16,394 nucleotides of DNA from Actinomycetota bacterium (GTDB lineage: Bacteria; Actinomycetota; Acidimicrobiia; Acidimicrobiales; Ilumatobacteraceae). A model generated the notes under the pieces. The model saw nothing but the letters and a program-made list of their open reading frames with translations. It made no database searches and was not told the DNA's origin. The stretch spans positions 1 to 16,394 of the forward strand of contig WLSJ01000023.1 in NCBI GenBank assembly GCA_009705865.1. Direction: 5' to 3'. Shown here piece by piece: positions 1 to 7,820 of the stretch (positions are counted from its first letter, which is position 1; every line of letters starts with the position of its first letter). The translations under genes were made by a program, and so were the position numbers.

Positions 1-479
1 ACGTCAATCTCAATCAACCCGTCACTACGTTGTCATCCACCATCGGTACAAATGCCAGTAACACGGGCAAGAAATTCTCATTTGTTGAGTTGGTAGATAA
101 TGCCACCGGCGACAAAGGAACAATTGCTCCTGCTGGCAAACCGATGGTGGTGAACTTCTGGTTTTCTACATGTGAGCCGTGCAAACGAGAGATGCCGGCA
201 CTGTCAGCTTCAAGCGCAAAATATGCAGCAACAGTTGACTTCATTGGCATCAACCCCAATGATTCACGCGAAGTCGCAACCGCTTTTCTGAAGAAGTACA
301 ACATTACGTACCCAACATTCATTGATGATGGCACACAATTAGCCAAGGCAGGTGTCGTCACACTTCCCGCCACGTTCTTTCTTGATAGTTCCGGGACCAT
401 TGTTGCCAGACGAGCTGGAGAAATTACATCTGCCGAAATTGAATCGATTCTCACGAAAGATTTGAAAGTCTCGCCATGA
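1..479 (+). CDS. TlpA/ResA-type thioredoxin-like protein, 5' end cut by window
   Basis: Thiol-disulfide oxidoreductase of the TlpA/ResA/DsbE type, which normally works outside the membrane to reduce apocytochrome c or copper-site thiols. The frame is open to the left edge (first full codon at base 3), so the TTG at 30 is probably not the true start; the N-terminal signal or membrane anchor should lie outside the window. Counting from 30, the active site is C48-E-P-C51 inside NFWFSTCEPC, a typical thioredoxin fold start, and TLPATFF near residue 112 carries the cis-proline. The C-terminus ends in a short helix typical of the family. Its stop overlaps the start of the CcdA gene (ATGA), so the two are translationally coupled and probably form one redox relay. 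The exact substrate cannot be told from sequence. Confidence 0.9.
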   Translation, partial: VNLNQPVTTLSSTIGTNASNTGKKFSFVELVDNATGDKGTIAPAGKPMVVNFWFSTCEPCKREMPALSASSAKYAATVDFIGINPNDSREVATAFLKKYNITYPTFIDDGTQLAKAGVVTLPATFFLDSSGTIVARRAGEITSAEIESILTKDLKVSP

Positions 480-1321
480 TTGCAATCGAGGGGAACTTCG
501 CATACAGCTTCATTCTGGGCGTAATGGCGGCAGTGAACCCATGTGGCTTTGTATTACTACCGACATACCTTGTGTATTACCTCGGTACAGAACTCAATCG
601 TGATGACGAAAACAACTCAGCAACATTGCGACGTGGCCTCAGCGTAGGTATCGCAGTGTCATCCGGGTTCATTGGCTTGTTTCTGGTTGTCGGAATCATT
701 TCTCGAGCATTTACAACTGTTATCAGAGACAATGCGAAGTACGCAGCACTTGTTATTGGCATTGCCTTGATCGCAATGGGAGTTGCAATGCTGTTCGGTT
801 GGAAACCACCAATCACCCAGCCTGATGTTTCTGTGCAACGCAAGCGCACAACATGGAACATGTTTCTGTTTGGCATTGTGTATGCCATCGCATCAATTGG
901 CTGCACGATCGGACTCTTGATCTCAGTCATCCTCGGCTCAGTCAACAGAGATGGGTTTGTGTCTGGCGTCATCAGCATTGTTTTGTACGGTCTCGGCATG
1001 GGGCTATTAGTCACCGCGCTCACCGTGGCCCTGGCATTTGCACGCGTTGGGCTTGTGTCGACAATTAAGAAGAGCTTCAAGTGGTTCGACAAGATATCAG
1101 CAATGTTTGTCGTACTCACGGGACTGTACTTGTCCTGGTATTGGCTGGGCGCAATCACTGATCGTGGGTCTGACGGAGTCACCTCTCGCGTTGAACGTTG
1201 GCAAACACACGTCGCCCAGTTTTTGCAAGATGCAGGCGTGTACCCATTGCTCATTGTTTTCAGTGTCATCATCGCTGCTGCCGTTATTGTCATCCGCCGT
1301 ACTTCACGTCAGAACAAGTAG
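476..1321 (+). CDS. ccdA: CcdA-type cytochrome c biogenesis / thiol electron-transfer membrane protein
   Basis: CcdA/DsbD-family membrane protein (281 aa) that carries reducing equivalents from cytoplasmic thioredoxin across the membrane to an extracytoplasmic TlpA/CcsX-type partner. The two hallmark cysteines are visible: C23 in NPCGFVLLPTY and C143 in ASIGCTIG, each at the start of one half of the internally duplicated fold. About six hydrophobic segments can be seen, roughly residues 8-35, 55-77, 87-108, 127-155, 160-190 and 200-225, and there is a further C-terminal helix near 255-272. The ATG overlaps the stop of the thioredoxin gene, which supports a functional pair. The basic tail (RRTSRQNK) fits a cytoplasmic C-terminus. 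Confidence 0.93.
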   Translation: MIAIEGNFAYSFILGVMAAVNPCGFVLLPTYLVYYLGTELNRDDENNSATLRRGLSVGIAVSSGFIGLFLVVGIISRAFTTVIRDNAKYAALVIGIALIAMGVAMLFGWKPPITQPDVSVQRKRTTWNMFLFGIVYAIASIGCTIGLLISVILGSVNRDGFVSGVISIVLYGLGMGLLVTALTVALAFARVGLVSTIKKSFKWFDKISAMFVVLTGLYLSWYWLGAITDRGSDGVTSRVERWQTHVAQFLQDAGVYPLLIVFSVIIAAAVIVIRRTSRQNK

Positions 1322-1323
1322 TC

Positions 1324-1923
1324 ATGAACCTGTCTGAATTACTTGAATATGACAACGTCACCGAAGAGAGCATCCTGCGATCAAATTTCGGGTTCATGGC
1401 ATTCCATGGCGGTGCACTAGAAGAAATGACAGACACCATTGCATCTCGTGCCGCAGAACGTGCCGGCGCTTCATATTACGGGATTCAATTGCCGGACAAA
1501 CTTGAGTGGCATATTCCTTCTCACCAAGTAACAGCTGATCAGTCATCGACGCTCGCTTCATTTCTCTCACATGTAAATATCGTCATCACAGTGCATGGTT
1601 TTGGCCGCGCCGGATTCTTCACATCGTTGTTATTAGGCGGACGCAACCGCAGGCTTGCTACTCACCTTGGTACATCACTGCGCACACATTTACCTGCGTA
1701 CACAATCATTGATGACATCGATGACATTCCGGGCAACCTACGCGGTATGCATCAAGACAACCCCGTCAATGTGGTGGAACATGCAGGCGTGCAACTTGAA
1801 CTGCCACCGCGAGTACGTGGTTCTAGCCCATTGTGGTGGGACTGGGAAGGTCCTGGCTTAACGCCTCATACAGAAAGCCTGATTGACGCCCTAGTCGACT
1901 GCGCCACAACCTGGCCTGGCTAA
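1324..1923 (+). CDS. Poly-gamma-glutamate hydrolase family protein (PF05908-like)
   Basis: Protein of 199 aa resembling the zinc-dependent poly-gamma-glutamate hydrolases first known from Bacillus phages, which have a carboxypeptidase-like fold. The visible pattern is an N-terminal HGGALEE (H28, E33), then ITVHGFGR (H91), LLLGGRNRR (G105-G106, N108) and a late VQLELPPRVR (E159). The spacing of H28/E33 and H91 agrees with the family's metal-binding HGG..E and HG motifs. The chosen ATG lies 2 nt after the ccdA stop, although the frame extends upstream into ccdA. I see no signal peptide, so it may be cytoplasmic. It sits in the operon of the thioredoxin/CcdA pair with no obvious functional link, and its stop overlaps the convergent pdxH stop by 4 nt. 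Substrate is uncertain. Confidence 0.75.
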   Translation: MNLSELLEYDNVTEESILRSNFGFMAFHGGALEEMTDTIASRAAERAGASYYGIQLPDKLEWHIPSHQVTADQSSTLASFLSHVNIVITVHGFGRAGFFTSLLLGGRNRRLATHLGTSLRTHLPAYTIIDDIDDIPGNLRGMHQDNPVNVVEHAGVQLELPPRVRGSSPLWWDWEGPGLTPHTESLIDALVDCATTWPG

Positions 1924-2555
1924 GGCGCGAGGCGTTCGACGCGCCACACCACGCCGTTGCGTGTGTAACGAAAACGATCATGCAACCGACTTGGCCTGCC
2001 TTGCCAAAATTCAATCTGGTCAATTGACAAGACATAGCCACCCCAATGTGGCGGACGCGGAACGTCATTGCCTTCGAAGCGTGCGGTGACTTCTTCGATG
2101 AGATCATCAAGTTCTTCTCTGTTGCCAATAACTGTTGACTGTGGTGATGCCCATGCGCCAAGTTGTGAAGCGCGCGGCCGTGATGCGAAATATTCATCGC
2201 TCACTGCATCGGTTGCCTGAGAAACTACTCCCTGTACGCGCACTTGTCTGTGTAGGTCTAGCCACGCAAATGTTGCAGCTGCACGAGCTTCGCCAGCAAT
2301 CTGTATTCCTTTTGCGCTCGTGCGGTTTGAGAAAAACGTGATTCCGTGCGTATCAATACCACGCGCCAGCAGCACGCGAGAGTCTGGCTGGCCAGTTGCA
2401 TCAACAGTTGATAGCACCATTGCATTGGGTTCAGTAATGCCGACTTCTTCAGCTTGGTGATACCACACGTTTAATTGGGTAATGGGATCGGCATGCAGAT
2501 CATCAATATCAAGTCCCGCTGTTTCGTATTGAATACGACGATCAGCAATGCCCAC
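1920..2555 (-). CDS. pdxH: Pyridoxamine/pyridoxine 5'-phosphate oxidase
   Basis: FMN-dependent oxidase that converts pyridoxamine- or pyridoxine-5'-phosphate to pyridoxal 5'-phosphate in the cytoplasm. The length of 211 aa is normal for PdxH. Family hallmarks are the FMN-binding strand PDSRVLLARG (58-66), FFSNRTSAKG (74-83), the substrate/FMN segment RPRASQLGAWASPQS (126-140), and the C-terminal WQGRPSRLHDRF (184-195) whose RLHDR is a PdxH signature contacting PLP phosphate and FMN. In the RVLLARG segment the usual lysine of RxVLLK is replaced, a mild variation. It starts 5 bp after the serS stop, so it is probably co-transcribed with serS, and it converges on the preceding plus-strand operon with a 4-nt overlap. 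Confidence 0.95.
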   Translation of the reverse strand: MGIADRRIQYETAGLDIDDLHADPITQLNVWYHQAEEVGITEPNAMVLSTVDATGQPDSRVLLARGIDTHGITFFSNRTSAKGIQIAGEARAAATFAWLDLHRQVRVQGVVSQATDAVSDEYFASRPRASQLGAWASPQSTVIGNREELDDLIEEVTARFEGNDVPRPPHWGGYVLSIDQIEFWQGRPSRLHDRFRYTRNGVVWRVERLAP

Positions 2556-2560
2556 GGTGA

Positions 2561-3856
2561 TTACGCCTTAGGTGTGATGTGAGTGGCGCCACGCATGTAT
2601 GGCAAGAGAACATCGGGGATGCGCACGCTGCCATCTGGTTGGCGATGGTTTTCACAAATGGCTGCCCACACGCGAGGCACAGCTAACGCAGAACCATTCA
2701 ACGTGTTTGCGATTTCAGTACCTTTTTGGCCTGTGCGCTTGAAGCGAATGTCGGCACGGCGCGCTTGGTAATCAGAAAACCATGACACACTGCTGACTTC
2801 GAGCCATGCATCACAACCAGGGGCATAGACCTCAATGTCGAAACTGCGGTGATGACTGCCGCCCATGTCACCAGTGCATATTTCAATAATGCGATACGGC
2901 AGTTCCAGCGCGGCCATTAGTGCTTCTGCACGACCAACTAATTCAGTCAATAATGCTGGTGCATCTTCAGGACGCGCAATGGCAAGAATTTCTACTTTGT
3001 CGAACTCATGTGCACGCAACATGCCGCGCGTGTCACGCCCTGCACTTCCGGCTTCACGGCGATAGCACGGCGAATACGCCATTAACCGCACAGGTAATTC
3101 GGCTTCATCTAGTACTTCGCCAGCATGCAACGACGTCAGTGGTACTTCAGCGGTAGGAATTGCCCATAGATCATCTCGTTCAATGGCATATGCATCGTCT
3201 GCAAACTTCGGTAAGTGGCCAGTTGCAGTAAGTGTTGCAGTGGTAACAAAACTTGGTGGGCGAATTTCTTCAAACGCATCAGCATTCTGATCTAATGCAA
3301 ACTGACACAGCGCGCGTGCAAGAGTTGCTCCAAGACCACGTTGCATGGTGAACATGGCACCTGCAATTTTCGTGGCGCGCTCGTTATCAAGAATTCCAAG
3401 GGCTGTTGCAGTTTCCCAATGAGGTACGCGTTGGTGATCACCAAAAGTGGCAGGCAAATTAATTGGGCCTTTTACGATTGGGTTCTCGTGGTCGCCGGCG
3501 CCATCAGGTGCATCAGGATGAGGCAAGTTCGGAATACGCAACATGATTTGCTGCAGTGCATCTTGCACGGTGTCGAATTCGCTTTGAAGTACGCGTTCAC
3601 GTTCACCACCGGCGCGGCTGAGCTCCATGAGAGCTTCTGCTTCATCGTTCTTCTTATCGCGACGAAGGGCACCCACCTGCTTTGAGAGGTCATTCACTTC
3701 GGCGCGCAGAGTGTCACGCTCAGCTGTGATTTCGCGAAGGCGAGAATCAAGGGCAACGGCTTCGTCGACCTGCACCAAGAGGTCTGGCTTGCCTCGGCGG
3801 GCCAGGGCAGAGCGCACCCCATCAAGGTTCGTGCGCAGAAGTCGTACATCAATCAC
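2561..3856 (-). CDS. serS: Seryl-tRNA synthetase
   Basis: Class II aminoacyl-tRNA synthetase that charges tRNA-Ser. The length of 431 aa is typical. Residues 1 to about 110 form the long antiparallel coiled-coil arm (heptad-rich stretch about 30-105) that grips the variable arm of tRNA-Ser. The catalytic core carries TAEVPLTSLHAGE (235-247), motif 2 CYRREAGSAGRDTRGMLRAHEF (264-285) and motif 3 near 385-422 (TLNGSALAVPR, then PDVLLPYMRG). One oddity is EVSSVSWFSDYQARR (353-367), where most homologs read ExSSCSNF; the Cys and Asn are replaced by Val and Trp. The GTG start at 3856 is supported by the typical MIDVRLLR N-terminus and by a TANNNT element placed for leaderless transcription. pdxH follows after 5 bp. 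Confidence 0.97.
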   Translation of the reverse strand: MIDVRLLRTNLDGVRSALARRGKPDLLVQVDEAVALDSRLREITAERDTLRAEVNDLSKQVGALRRDKKNDEAEALMELSRAGGERERVLQSEFDTVQDALQQIMLRIPNLPHPDAPDGAGDHENPIVKGPINLPATFGDHQRVPHWETATALGILDNERATKIAGAMFTMQRGLGATLARALCQFALDQNADAFEEIRPPSFVTTATLTATGHLPKFADDAYAIERDDLWAIPTAEVPLTSLHAGEVLDEAELPVRLMAYSPCYRREAGSAGRDTRGMLRAHEFDKVEILAIARPEDAPALLTELVGRAEALMAALELPYRIIEICTGDMGGSHHRSFDIEVYAPGCDAWLEVSSVSWFSDYQARRADIRFKRTGQKGTEIANTLNGSALAVPRVWAAICENHRQPDGSVRIPDVLLPYMRGATHITPKA

Positions 3857-3870
3857 AGGATTTCAGGCTA
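3857..3870 (-). promoter_or_regulatory. Candidate leaderless promoter of serS
   Basis: On the minus strand TAGCCT (3870-3865) matches the actinobacterial -10 consensus TANNNT and is followed by 8 nt and the GTG start. No Shine-Dalgarno sequence is visible, so the mRNA is likely leaderless. I see no convincing -35 hexamer. Inference from spacing only. Confidence 0.4.
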
Positions 3871-3906
3871 CCTGTCCCGCCTTTCGTGCTGAGAGGCATT
3901 TGTTCG

Positions 3907-3918
3907 TAATGTAGAGAC
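3907..3918 (+). promoter_or_regulatory. Candidate leaderless promoter of the ABC exporter operon
   Basis: TAATGT (3907-3912) matches TANNNT and lies 6 nt before the GTG at 3919, which suggests that transcription starts at the start codon itself. There is no good Shine-Dalgarno sequence in front of the gene and no clear -35 box. It is back to back with the serS element in a 62-bp divergent spacer. Confidence 0.4.
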
Positions 3919-4815
3919 GTGTCCGTTGTTGTCGAGAATCTCAGTGTTTCCTATGGAGACCTCGTGGCTGTCGACAACGTGTCCTTCGAGGCTCCTGCAG
4001 GTGGGGTGACAGTCATCCTCGGGCCAAATGGGGCAGGTAAGACCAGCACCATTGAAGTCTGTGAGGGCTTTCGTACTGCCAAATCTGGCTCGGTGCGGGT
4101 GCTTGGGCTTAACCCTGTCTCTGACCACCAAGCGCTAACGGAACGCATGGGAGTCATGCTGCAAGGGGGCGGCGTGTACCCCAGTGCCCGTGTGCGTGAT
4201 GTGGTGTCTCATTTTTGTGCGCTGCATAACAAGGGCGTGAATGCCACACATTTAGTTGAACGCGTAGGGCTTTCGAATCGCGCAACCGGCACGTGGCGCA
4301 GATTGTCAGGCGGCGAACAACAACGACTCTCTCTTGCATTGGCTTTGGCTGCAGACCCTGACGTGATTTTTCTCGATGAACCAACATCAGGCGTTGACAT
4401 AGATGGCCGTGACATTATTGCCACCATCATTCGCGAATTAGCAGAACGTGGAACCACAGTCGTTCTTGCATCACATGACATGGCTGAAGCAGAAAAAGTA
4501 GCTACTCACGCTGTGTTGTTTACATCGGGCAAAGTCATCGCTAGCGGCGACATCAAATCGCTACTCACCTCTCGTAAACATTTGCGTTTTACTTCCTCAG
4601 TAGGTCTTGTACCGGCAGAACTTGCAGTGTCCATCAATAGTCCCGTTATAGCTATTGGTGATGGCGTTTACGAAGTGGCATCAGAACCGACTCCCCAACT
4701 GATGACTCGCATTTCGCAATGGCTTGCTGATAACTCTCATCCACTACTTGGTGTTGATATGGGAACTGAGACGTTAGAAGATACGTACCGTCGTTTGACT
4801 CGAGGTGCGCAATGA
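3919..4815 (+). CDS. ABC exporter ATP-binding protein (ABC-2 / drug-export type)
   Basis: ATPase subunit of an ABC exporter, 298 aa, cytoplasmic. The nucleotide-binding domain shows Walker A GPNGAGKT (35-42), Q-loop Gln82, signature LSGGEQQ (129-135), Walker B VIFLDEP (149-155) and switch His186 in ASHDMAE, all intact. The sequence is most like the DrrA/CcmA group that pairs with ABC-2 permeases. Residues about 210-298 form the extra C-terminal domain common in that group. The GTG start is favoured by the usual VVVENLSVSYG beginning. The stop overlaps the permease start (ATGA), so the two are coupled. In many actinobacteria a similar ABC pair lies near ctaA/ctaB, as here in the neighbourhood of oxidase genes, but the substrate is not known. 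Confidence 0.93.
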   Translation: MSVVVENLSVSYGDLVAVDNVSFEAPAGGVTVILGPNGAGKTSTIEVCEGFRTAKSGSVRVLGLNPVSDHQALTERMGVMLQGGGVYPSARVRDVVSHFCALHNKGVNATHLVERVGLSNRATGTWRRLSGGEQQRLSLALALAADPDVIFLDEPTSGVDIDGRDIIATIIRELAERGTTVVLASHDMAEAEKVATHAVLFTSGKVIASGDIKSLLTSRKHLRFTSSVGLVPAELAVSINSPVIAIGDGVYEVASEPTPQLMTRISQWLADNSHPLLGVDMGTETLEDTYRRLTRGAQ

Positions 4816-5537
4816 GACGGATTCGAATTCAGTTGCGCGCAGAACTGATGCTGCTTGCACGTAATGGTGAACAGTTGCTTCTCACACTGATTATTCCTGT
4901 ATTACTACTCGGCTTCTTTGGGGCCGTTGATGTTTTGCCAAGTGCAGACATGAAACCGATTCAGTTCTTAACTCCCGGAATCCTTGCCATCGCAATCATG
5001 TCTTCATCAATGGTGAGTCTCGGCATAGCCACAGGTTTTGAACGTTCGTACTTGGTCTTAAAGCGGCTGGGTGCAACACCACTGACTCGTAATGAATTAG
5101 TCATTGCCAAAATTCTGTCTGTGTTCGTTGTTGAACTAATTCAAACGGCCATCTTGTTATCACTGGGTCTTGCACTCGGCTGGCAACCAGGTGGTTCCAC
5201 ATGGCCACTTGCAATTTTCGTGGTGCTCTTTGGTACTGCAGCATTTGCAGGTATTGGTCTAATACTTGCTGGTCAATTGCGCGCAGAGATCAACTTGGCT
5301 GCCCAGAACGGGCTGTACTTAGTGCTGTTATTACTGGGCGGAATGGTGATCCCCCGCGACTCTCTGCCTGGTTTTCTCAGCAATGCAGTACGAGGCTTGC
5401 CTTCTACAGCACTTGCTGACTTGCTGCGTTCAACATTGAACGGCGATCATGCTGGTCTTGTTGTGCCATGTGCAGTATTGGCGGCGTGGGGAATCCTCGC
5501 ACCAGCAATAGCTGCACGCCGCTTCCGCTGGAGCTAA
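4812..5537 (+). CDS. ABC-2 type exporter permease
   Basis: Membrane subunit of the ABC exporter encoded directly upstream, 241 aa. The N-terminus is a short amphipathic cytoplasmic helix (RRIRIQLRAELMLLARN), followed by about six hydrophobic segments, roughly residues 20-40, 52-72, 98-122, 132-155, 167-182 and 215-233. The segment LKRLGATPLTRNELVIAK (78-95), between the second and third helices, is the cytoplasmic coupling region typical of ABC-2 permeases. The ATG overlaps the stop of the ATPase gene. It converges with the acetyltransferase gene, overlapping by 4 nt (5534-5537). Substrate unknown. Confidence 0.9.
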   Translation: MRRIRIQLRAELMLLARNGEQLLLTLIIPVLLLGFFGAVDVLPSADMKPIQFLTPGILAIAIMSSSMVSLGIATGFERSYLVLKRLGATPLTRNELVIAKILSVFVVELIQTAILLSLGLALGWQPGGSTWPLAIFVVLFGTAAFAGIGLILAGQLRAEINLAAQNGLYLVLLLLGGMVIPRDSLPGFLSNAVRGLPSTALADLLRSTLNGDHAGLVVPCAVLAAWGILAPAIAARRFRWS

Positions 5538-6013
5538 GCGCGATTCACCATCACGGTAATTGCATTGTGATGAATGTGAGTCTCACGCACTCGTTCCCAC
5601 CCAAATGTCTCGTACCAATGAGCAACGTCTCGTGTGTACAAGTACACATCAGAATGCCCCAACTCTCTCGCCCGGCGAACTGCCTCTGTCACTAATTGTT
5701 TTCCAATTTCCATCCCGCGAAATTCTGGGTTCACAAAAACTGCCGCCACCCATGGTCCTGGTTCGCGCACGTCAGGTAACTCATCATCACGCACGACACA
5801 TGCCACGCCAACTAGTTCATCGTTTCCACCAATGGCGGCGAGGCTTATCGGTAGCGATGAGGGGTCTATCGCAGATTCTGAATAGACATTGAGATACCAC
5901 TGAATGTCGTCGTTCGGATCTGTCTCTTTCCAATCATCAAACGCCCACTGAGCGCCTGTATGTGCGAACTCTGAATTCGCTGGCATGTCAATAATGACAA
6001 TGTCTGAGGTCAT
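5534..6013 (-). CDS. GNAT-family N-acetyltransferase
   Basis: Protein of 159 aa with the GNAT acetyl-CoA-binding fold. Strand 4 plus the pyrophosphate loop is WVAAVFVNPEFRGMEIGKQLVTEAVRRA (88-115) and the end of the fold has AHWYETFGWERV (131-142) with the usual Tyr134. The P-loop reads R-G-M-E-I-G-K where the consensus is R/Q-x-x-G-x-G/A, so the first conserved glycine is Glu102; acetyl-CoA binding may be altered. The ATG at 6013 is chosen because it forms TAATG with the stop of the upstream ctaG-like gene (1-nt overlap), making it the last gene of the oxidase operon. Upstream extension of the frame would only overlap that gene. The acceptor substrate cannot be predicted. Confidence 0.85.
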   Translation of the reverse strand: MTSDIVIIDMPANSEFAHTGAQWAFDDWKETDPNDDIQWYLNVYSESAIDPSSLPISLAAIGGNDELVGVACVVRDDELPDVREPGPWVAAVFVNPEFRGMEIGKQLVTEAVRRARELGHSDVYLYTRDVAHWYETFGWERVRETHIHHNAITVMVNRA

Positions 6014-6861
6014 TACTCGGCCGAAGGAGATGTGTCGGCAGCATATGACTGATCGCCAAAGAAGCCCTTCATAAATCTCTTGAAGAAGATAACGATGATG
6101 ATGGTCCACAAGAAGGTTGAACCGCCAAGCTTCATGATGCCACCGGCAAGTTGTTGATCACTCAAGATTGACATACCCCATACGCGAACCGGAGTGTCGT
6201 AGTGCTTGTACACAGGGCCAGTTGCAAACGTCAGCCAACCGGCTGGAATTGAAGGCACCAACGATGTGCAGAAAAGATACGTCATCATTGCGCCATAACT
6301 CATGCGCCATTCTTTTGCTGGCCCACAAATAGGCGTCCACAGCATGAGCGCACTGCTCACCAAAATAACGTGAAGTCCGTAATGCAGTGGGCCCCCAGCA
6401 GCACTTCTGTTCACCAGTGCTGGAATATGGGTGACGATTACAACCGTGTTGTAGATAACGGCGGCAATCACTGGTCGTGTCAGAAATCGAATCACACGAT
6501 AGGTGCGCCCGTTGCCGACTAGAAGTCGAAACAACCACTCTGGTGTTGCAAGCAGCGCCAGTGGTGGAACTATGTAGGTCAAGATCGTGTGCTGCAACAT
6601 GTGCATGGAATACAGATATTCCTCTGCAATGTCATGCAGTGGCCAGTCTGTAGAGATCCACAACAAAAAGATCATCAGCGAAAAGATGAGCACCTGTTTG
6701 CGAGAAATCACTTCTCCGCTTGGAACAACTTTCGGCCCCACAATTCGAATTGCGTAGACAAATGCTGCGATCAAGCCGACGACCAGCACCCAAATTTCTG
6801 GGTGCATTTGATACCGCCAGGCATCGATATTGAGTGTTGGTTCGATTCCTGCGATCAGCAT
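6013..6861 (-). CDS. ctaG: Cytochrome c oxidase assembly protein, caa3_CtaG family
   Basis: Membrane protein of 282 aa of the caa3_CtaG family (PF09678 type, not the Cox11-type CtaG), linked to copper delivery or assembly of caa3 oxidases. About seven membrane segments are visible. Family hallmarks are PLHDIAEEYLYSMHMLQH with H76, H87 and H91, the PPLALLATPEW turn (99-109), THIPAL (H145) and PLHYGLHVILVSSALMLW with H160 and H164; these histidines lie near the membrane surface and are good candidates for copper binding. It follows the subunit IV gene by 19 bp and overlaps the acetyltransferase gene by one base. Its place at the end of a ctaCDE operon fits an assembly role. Confidence 0.9.
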   Translation of the reverse strand: MLIAGIEPTLNIDAWRYQMHPEIWVLVVGLIAAFVYAIRIVGPKVVPSGEVISRKQVLIFSLMIFLLWISTDWPLHDIAEEYLYSMHMLQHTILTYIVPPLALLATPEWLFRLLVGNGRTYRVIRFLTRPVIAAVIYNTVVIVTHIPALVNRSAAGGPLHYGLHVILVSSALMLWTPICGPAKEWRMSYGAMMTYLFCTSLVPSIPAGWLTFATGPVYKHYDTPVRVWGMSILSDQQLAGGIMKLGGSTFLWTIIIVIFFKRFMKGFFGDQSYAADTSPSAE

Positions 6862-6880
6862 TGCCGACCCGCCTCGCTAG

Positions 6881-7192
6881 TTACGCGATGAAGAACTTGA
6901 AGGTGGCGAGAGCCGTGATGTACACGAACAACGCAAGTCCAAGACCAACATAGAAAAGGAAACTAAAAATCTTGCTATCAAACTTGAGATGCATGAAGTA
7001 CGAGACAACCATGACGAACTTGACCACCATCATGGTGAGCAATGCCGGCATGAACAACGGGCCGAAGTCTACGTAGTACGTAGAAACCTCTAGGGCCGTA
7101 ATGGCAGCCAAGATGATTGCAATCTTTACGTAACCAGCATCGGACATTCCGTGCTCGTGTGCGTCTGCGTGTGTGTCAGTGGCGGTACTCAT
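6881..7192 (-). CDS. ctaF: Cytochrome c oxidase subunit IV, prokaryotic (COX4_pro type)
   Basis: Small oxidase subunit, 103 aa, with three membrane helices (about 21-40, 47-67 and 76-100). The family signature is visible: Glu35 in TALEVSTYYVDFG and the strongly conserved VVKFVMVVSYFMHLKFDS (56-73). The N-terminus is rich in His, Asp and Ala and is predicted cytoplasmic. It follows ctaE after 13 bp. This small subunit stabilises caa3/bo3-type enzymes around subunits I and III. It is distinct from the actinobacterial CtaF-like module found in two other proteins of this operon, so the symbol is used here in the Bacillus sense and naming is ambiguous. Confidence 0.88.
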   Translation of the reverse strand: MSTATDTHADAHEHGMSDAGYVKIAIILAAITALEVSTYYVDFGPLFMPALLTMMVVKFVMVVSYFMHLKFDSKIFSFLFYVGLGLALFVYITALATFKFFIA

Positions 7193-7205
7193 GATGTGCT
7201 CTCAA

Positions 7206-7820
7206 TCAGGATGGGATTAGGTACACCAATGTGAAGATGATGATCCACACGATGTCAACGAAGTGCCAATACAAACCAATGAGCTCTACGACCTCGGCCT
7301 TATCGCCGGTGATCTTGCCCTTTTTGATGATGCCCATTAATGACAGCAACATGATGACTCCGATTGAAACGTGAACGCCATGGAAGCCAGTCAGAGCATA
7401 AAAGCTTGAACCAAAGAGACTGGTGGTGAAACCAAGTCCTTCACGATAAAACGTTGTGAACTCGTACACCTGGCCACCAATAAAGGTTGCGCCCAGCAGA
7501 GCTGTAATAACTAACCAAAGATTTGTCTTTGCATCGTCCTTGCGCTGCGCAGATGACACTGCGAGCACCATGGTGAGCGACGACATCAACAAAACGAAGC
7601 TGCTGACTGAGGTGAACGGAATGTCGTAGATCTGTGATGGGTGTGGTCCGTTTTGAACGCGACCGCGATACAGCATGTACGTAGAGATAAGACCACCAAA
7701 GAGCAAGCACTCTGAACCAAGGAACAACCACATTGCCAACTTGTTGTTAGACAAGCCGGTTGATGAATGATGCCCGTGATCAGTTGCGTGATCGGTGTCG
7801 TGAGTTGCGATATCAGCCAA
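7206..7820 (-). CDS. ctaE: Cytochrome c oxidase subunit III
   Basis: Subunit III of the caa3 oxidase, 204 aa with five helices, the short bacterial form. Family hallmarks are GSECLLFGGL (35-44), GQVYEF (116-121) with Glu120, TGFHGVHVSIG (144-154) and the C-terminal YWHFVDIVW (184-192). The N-terminal 20 residues are His/Asp rich (HDTDHATDHGHH). The start is TTG at 7820, supported by a strong AAGGAG ribosome site 10 nt upstream, and it overlaps the end of ctaD by 8 nt, so translation is coupled. All hallmark residues are kept, in contrast with the subunit III-like protein encoded at 12171-12776. Confidence 0.95.
   Translation of the reverse strand: MADIATHDTDHATDHGHHSSTGLSNNKLAMWLFLGSECLLFGGLISTYMLYRGRVQNGPHPSQIYDIPFTSVSSFVLLMSSLTMVLAVSSAQRKDDAKTNLWLVITALLGATFIGGQVYEFTTFYREGLGFTTSLFGSSFYALTGFHGVHVSIGVIMLLSLMGIIKKGKITGDKAEVVELIGLYWHFVDIVWIIIFTLVYLIPS

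Noticed and set aside
577..1293. Long open frame antisense to ccdA (238 aa)
   Set aside because: It lies entirely opposite a gene with clear CcdA motifs, and its translation shows no recognisable domain or membrane pattern. It is a codon-bias shadow.
3341..3685. Open frame on the plus strand inside serS
   Set aside because: It is antisense to conserved seryl-tRNA synthetase sequence, with no ribosome site and no recognisable motif.
3919..5537. ABC pair as a heme exporter of the CcmAB type
   Set aside because: The ATPase is long, with a C-terminal extra domain, and the permease is of the general ABC-2 drug-export kind; nothing visible shows heme as substrate.
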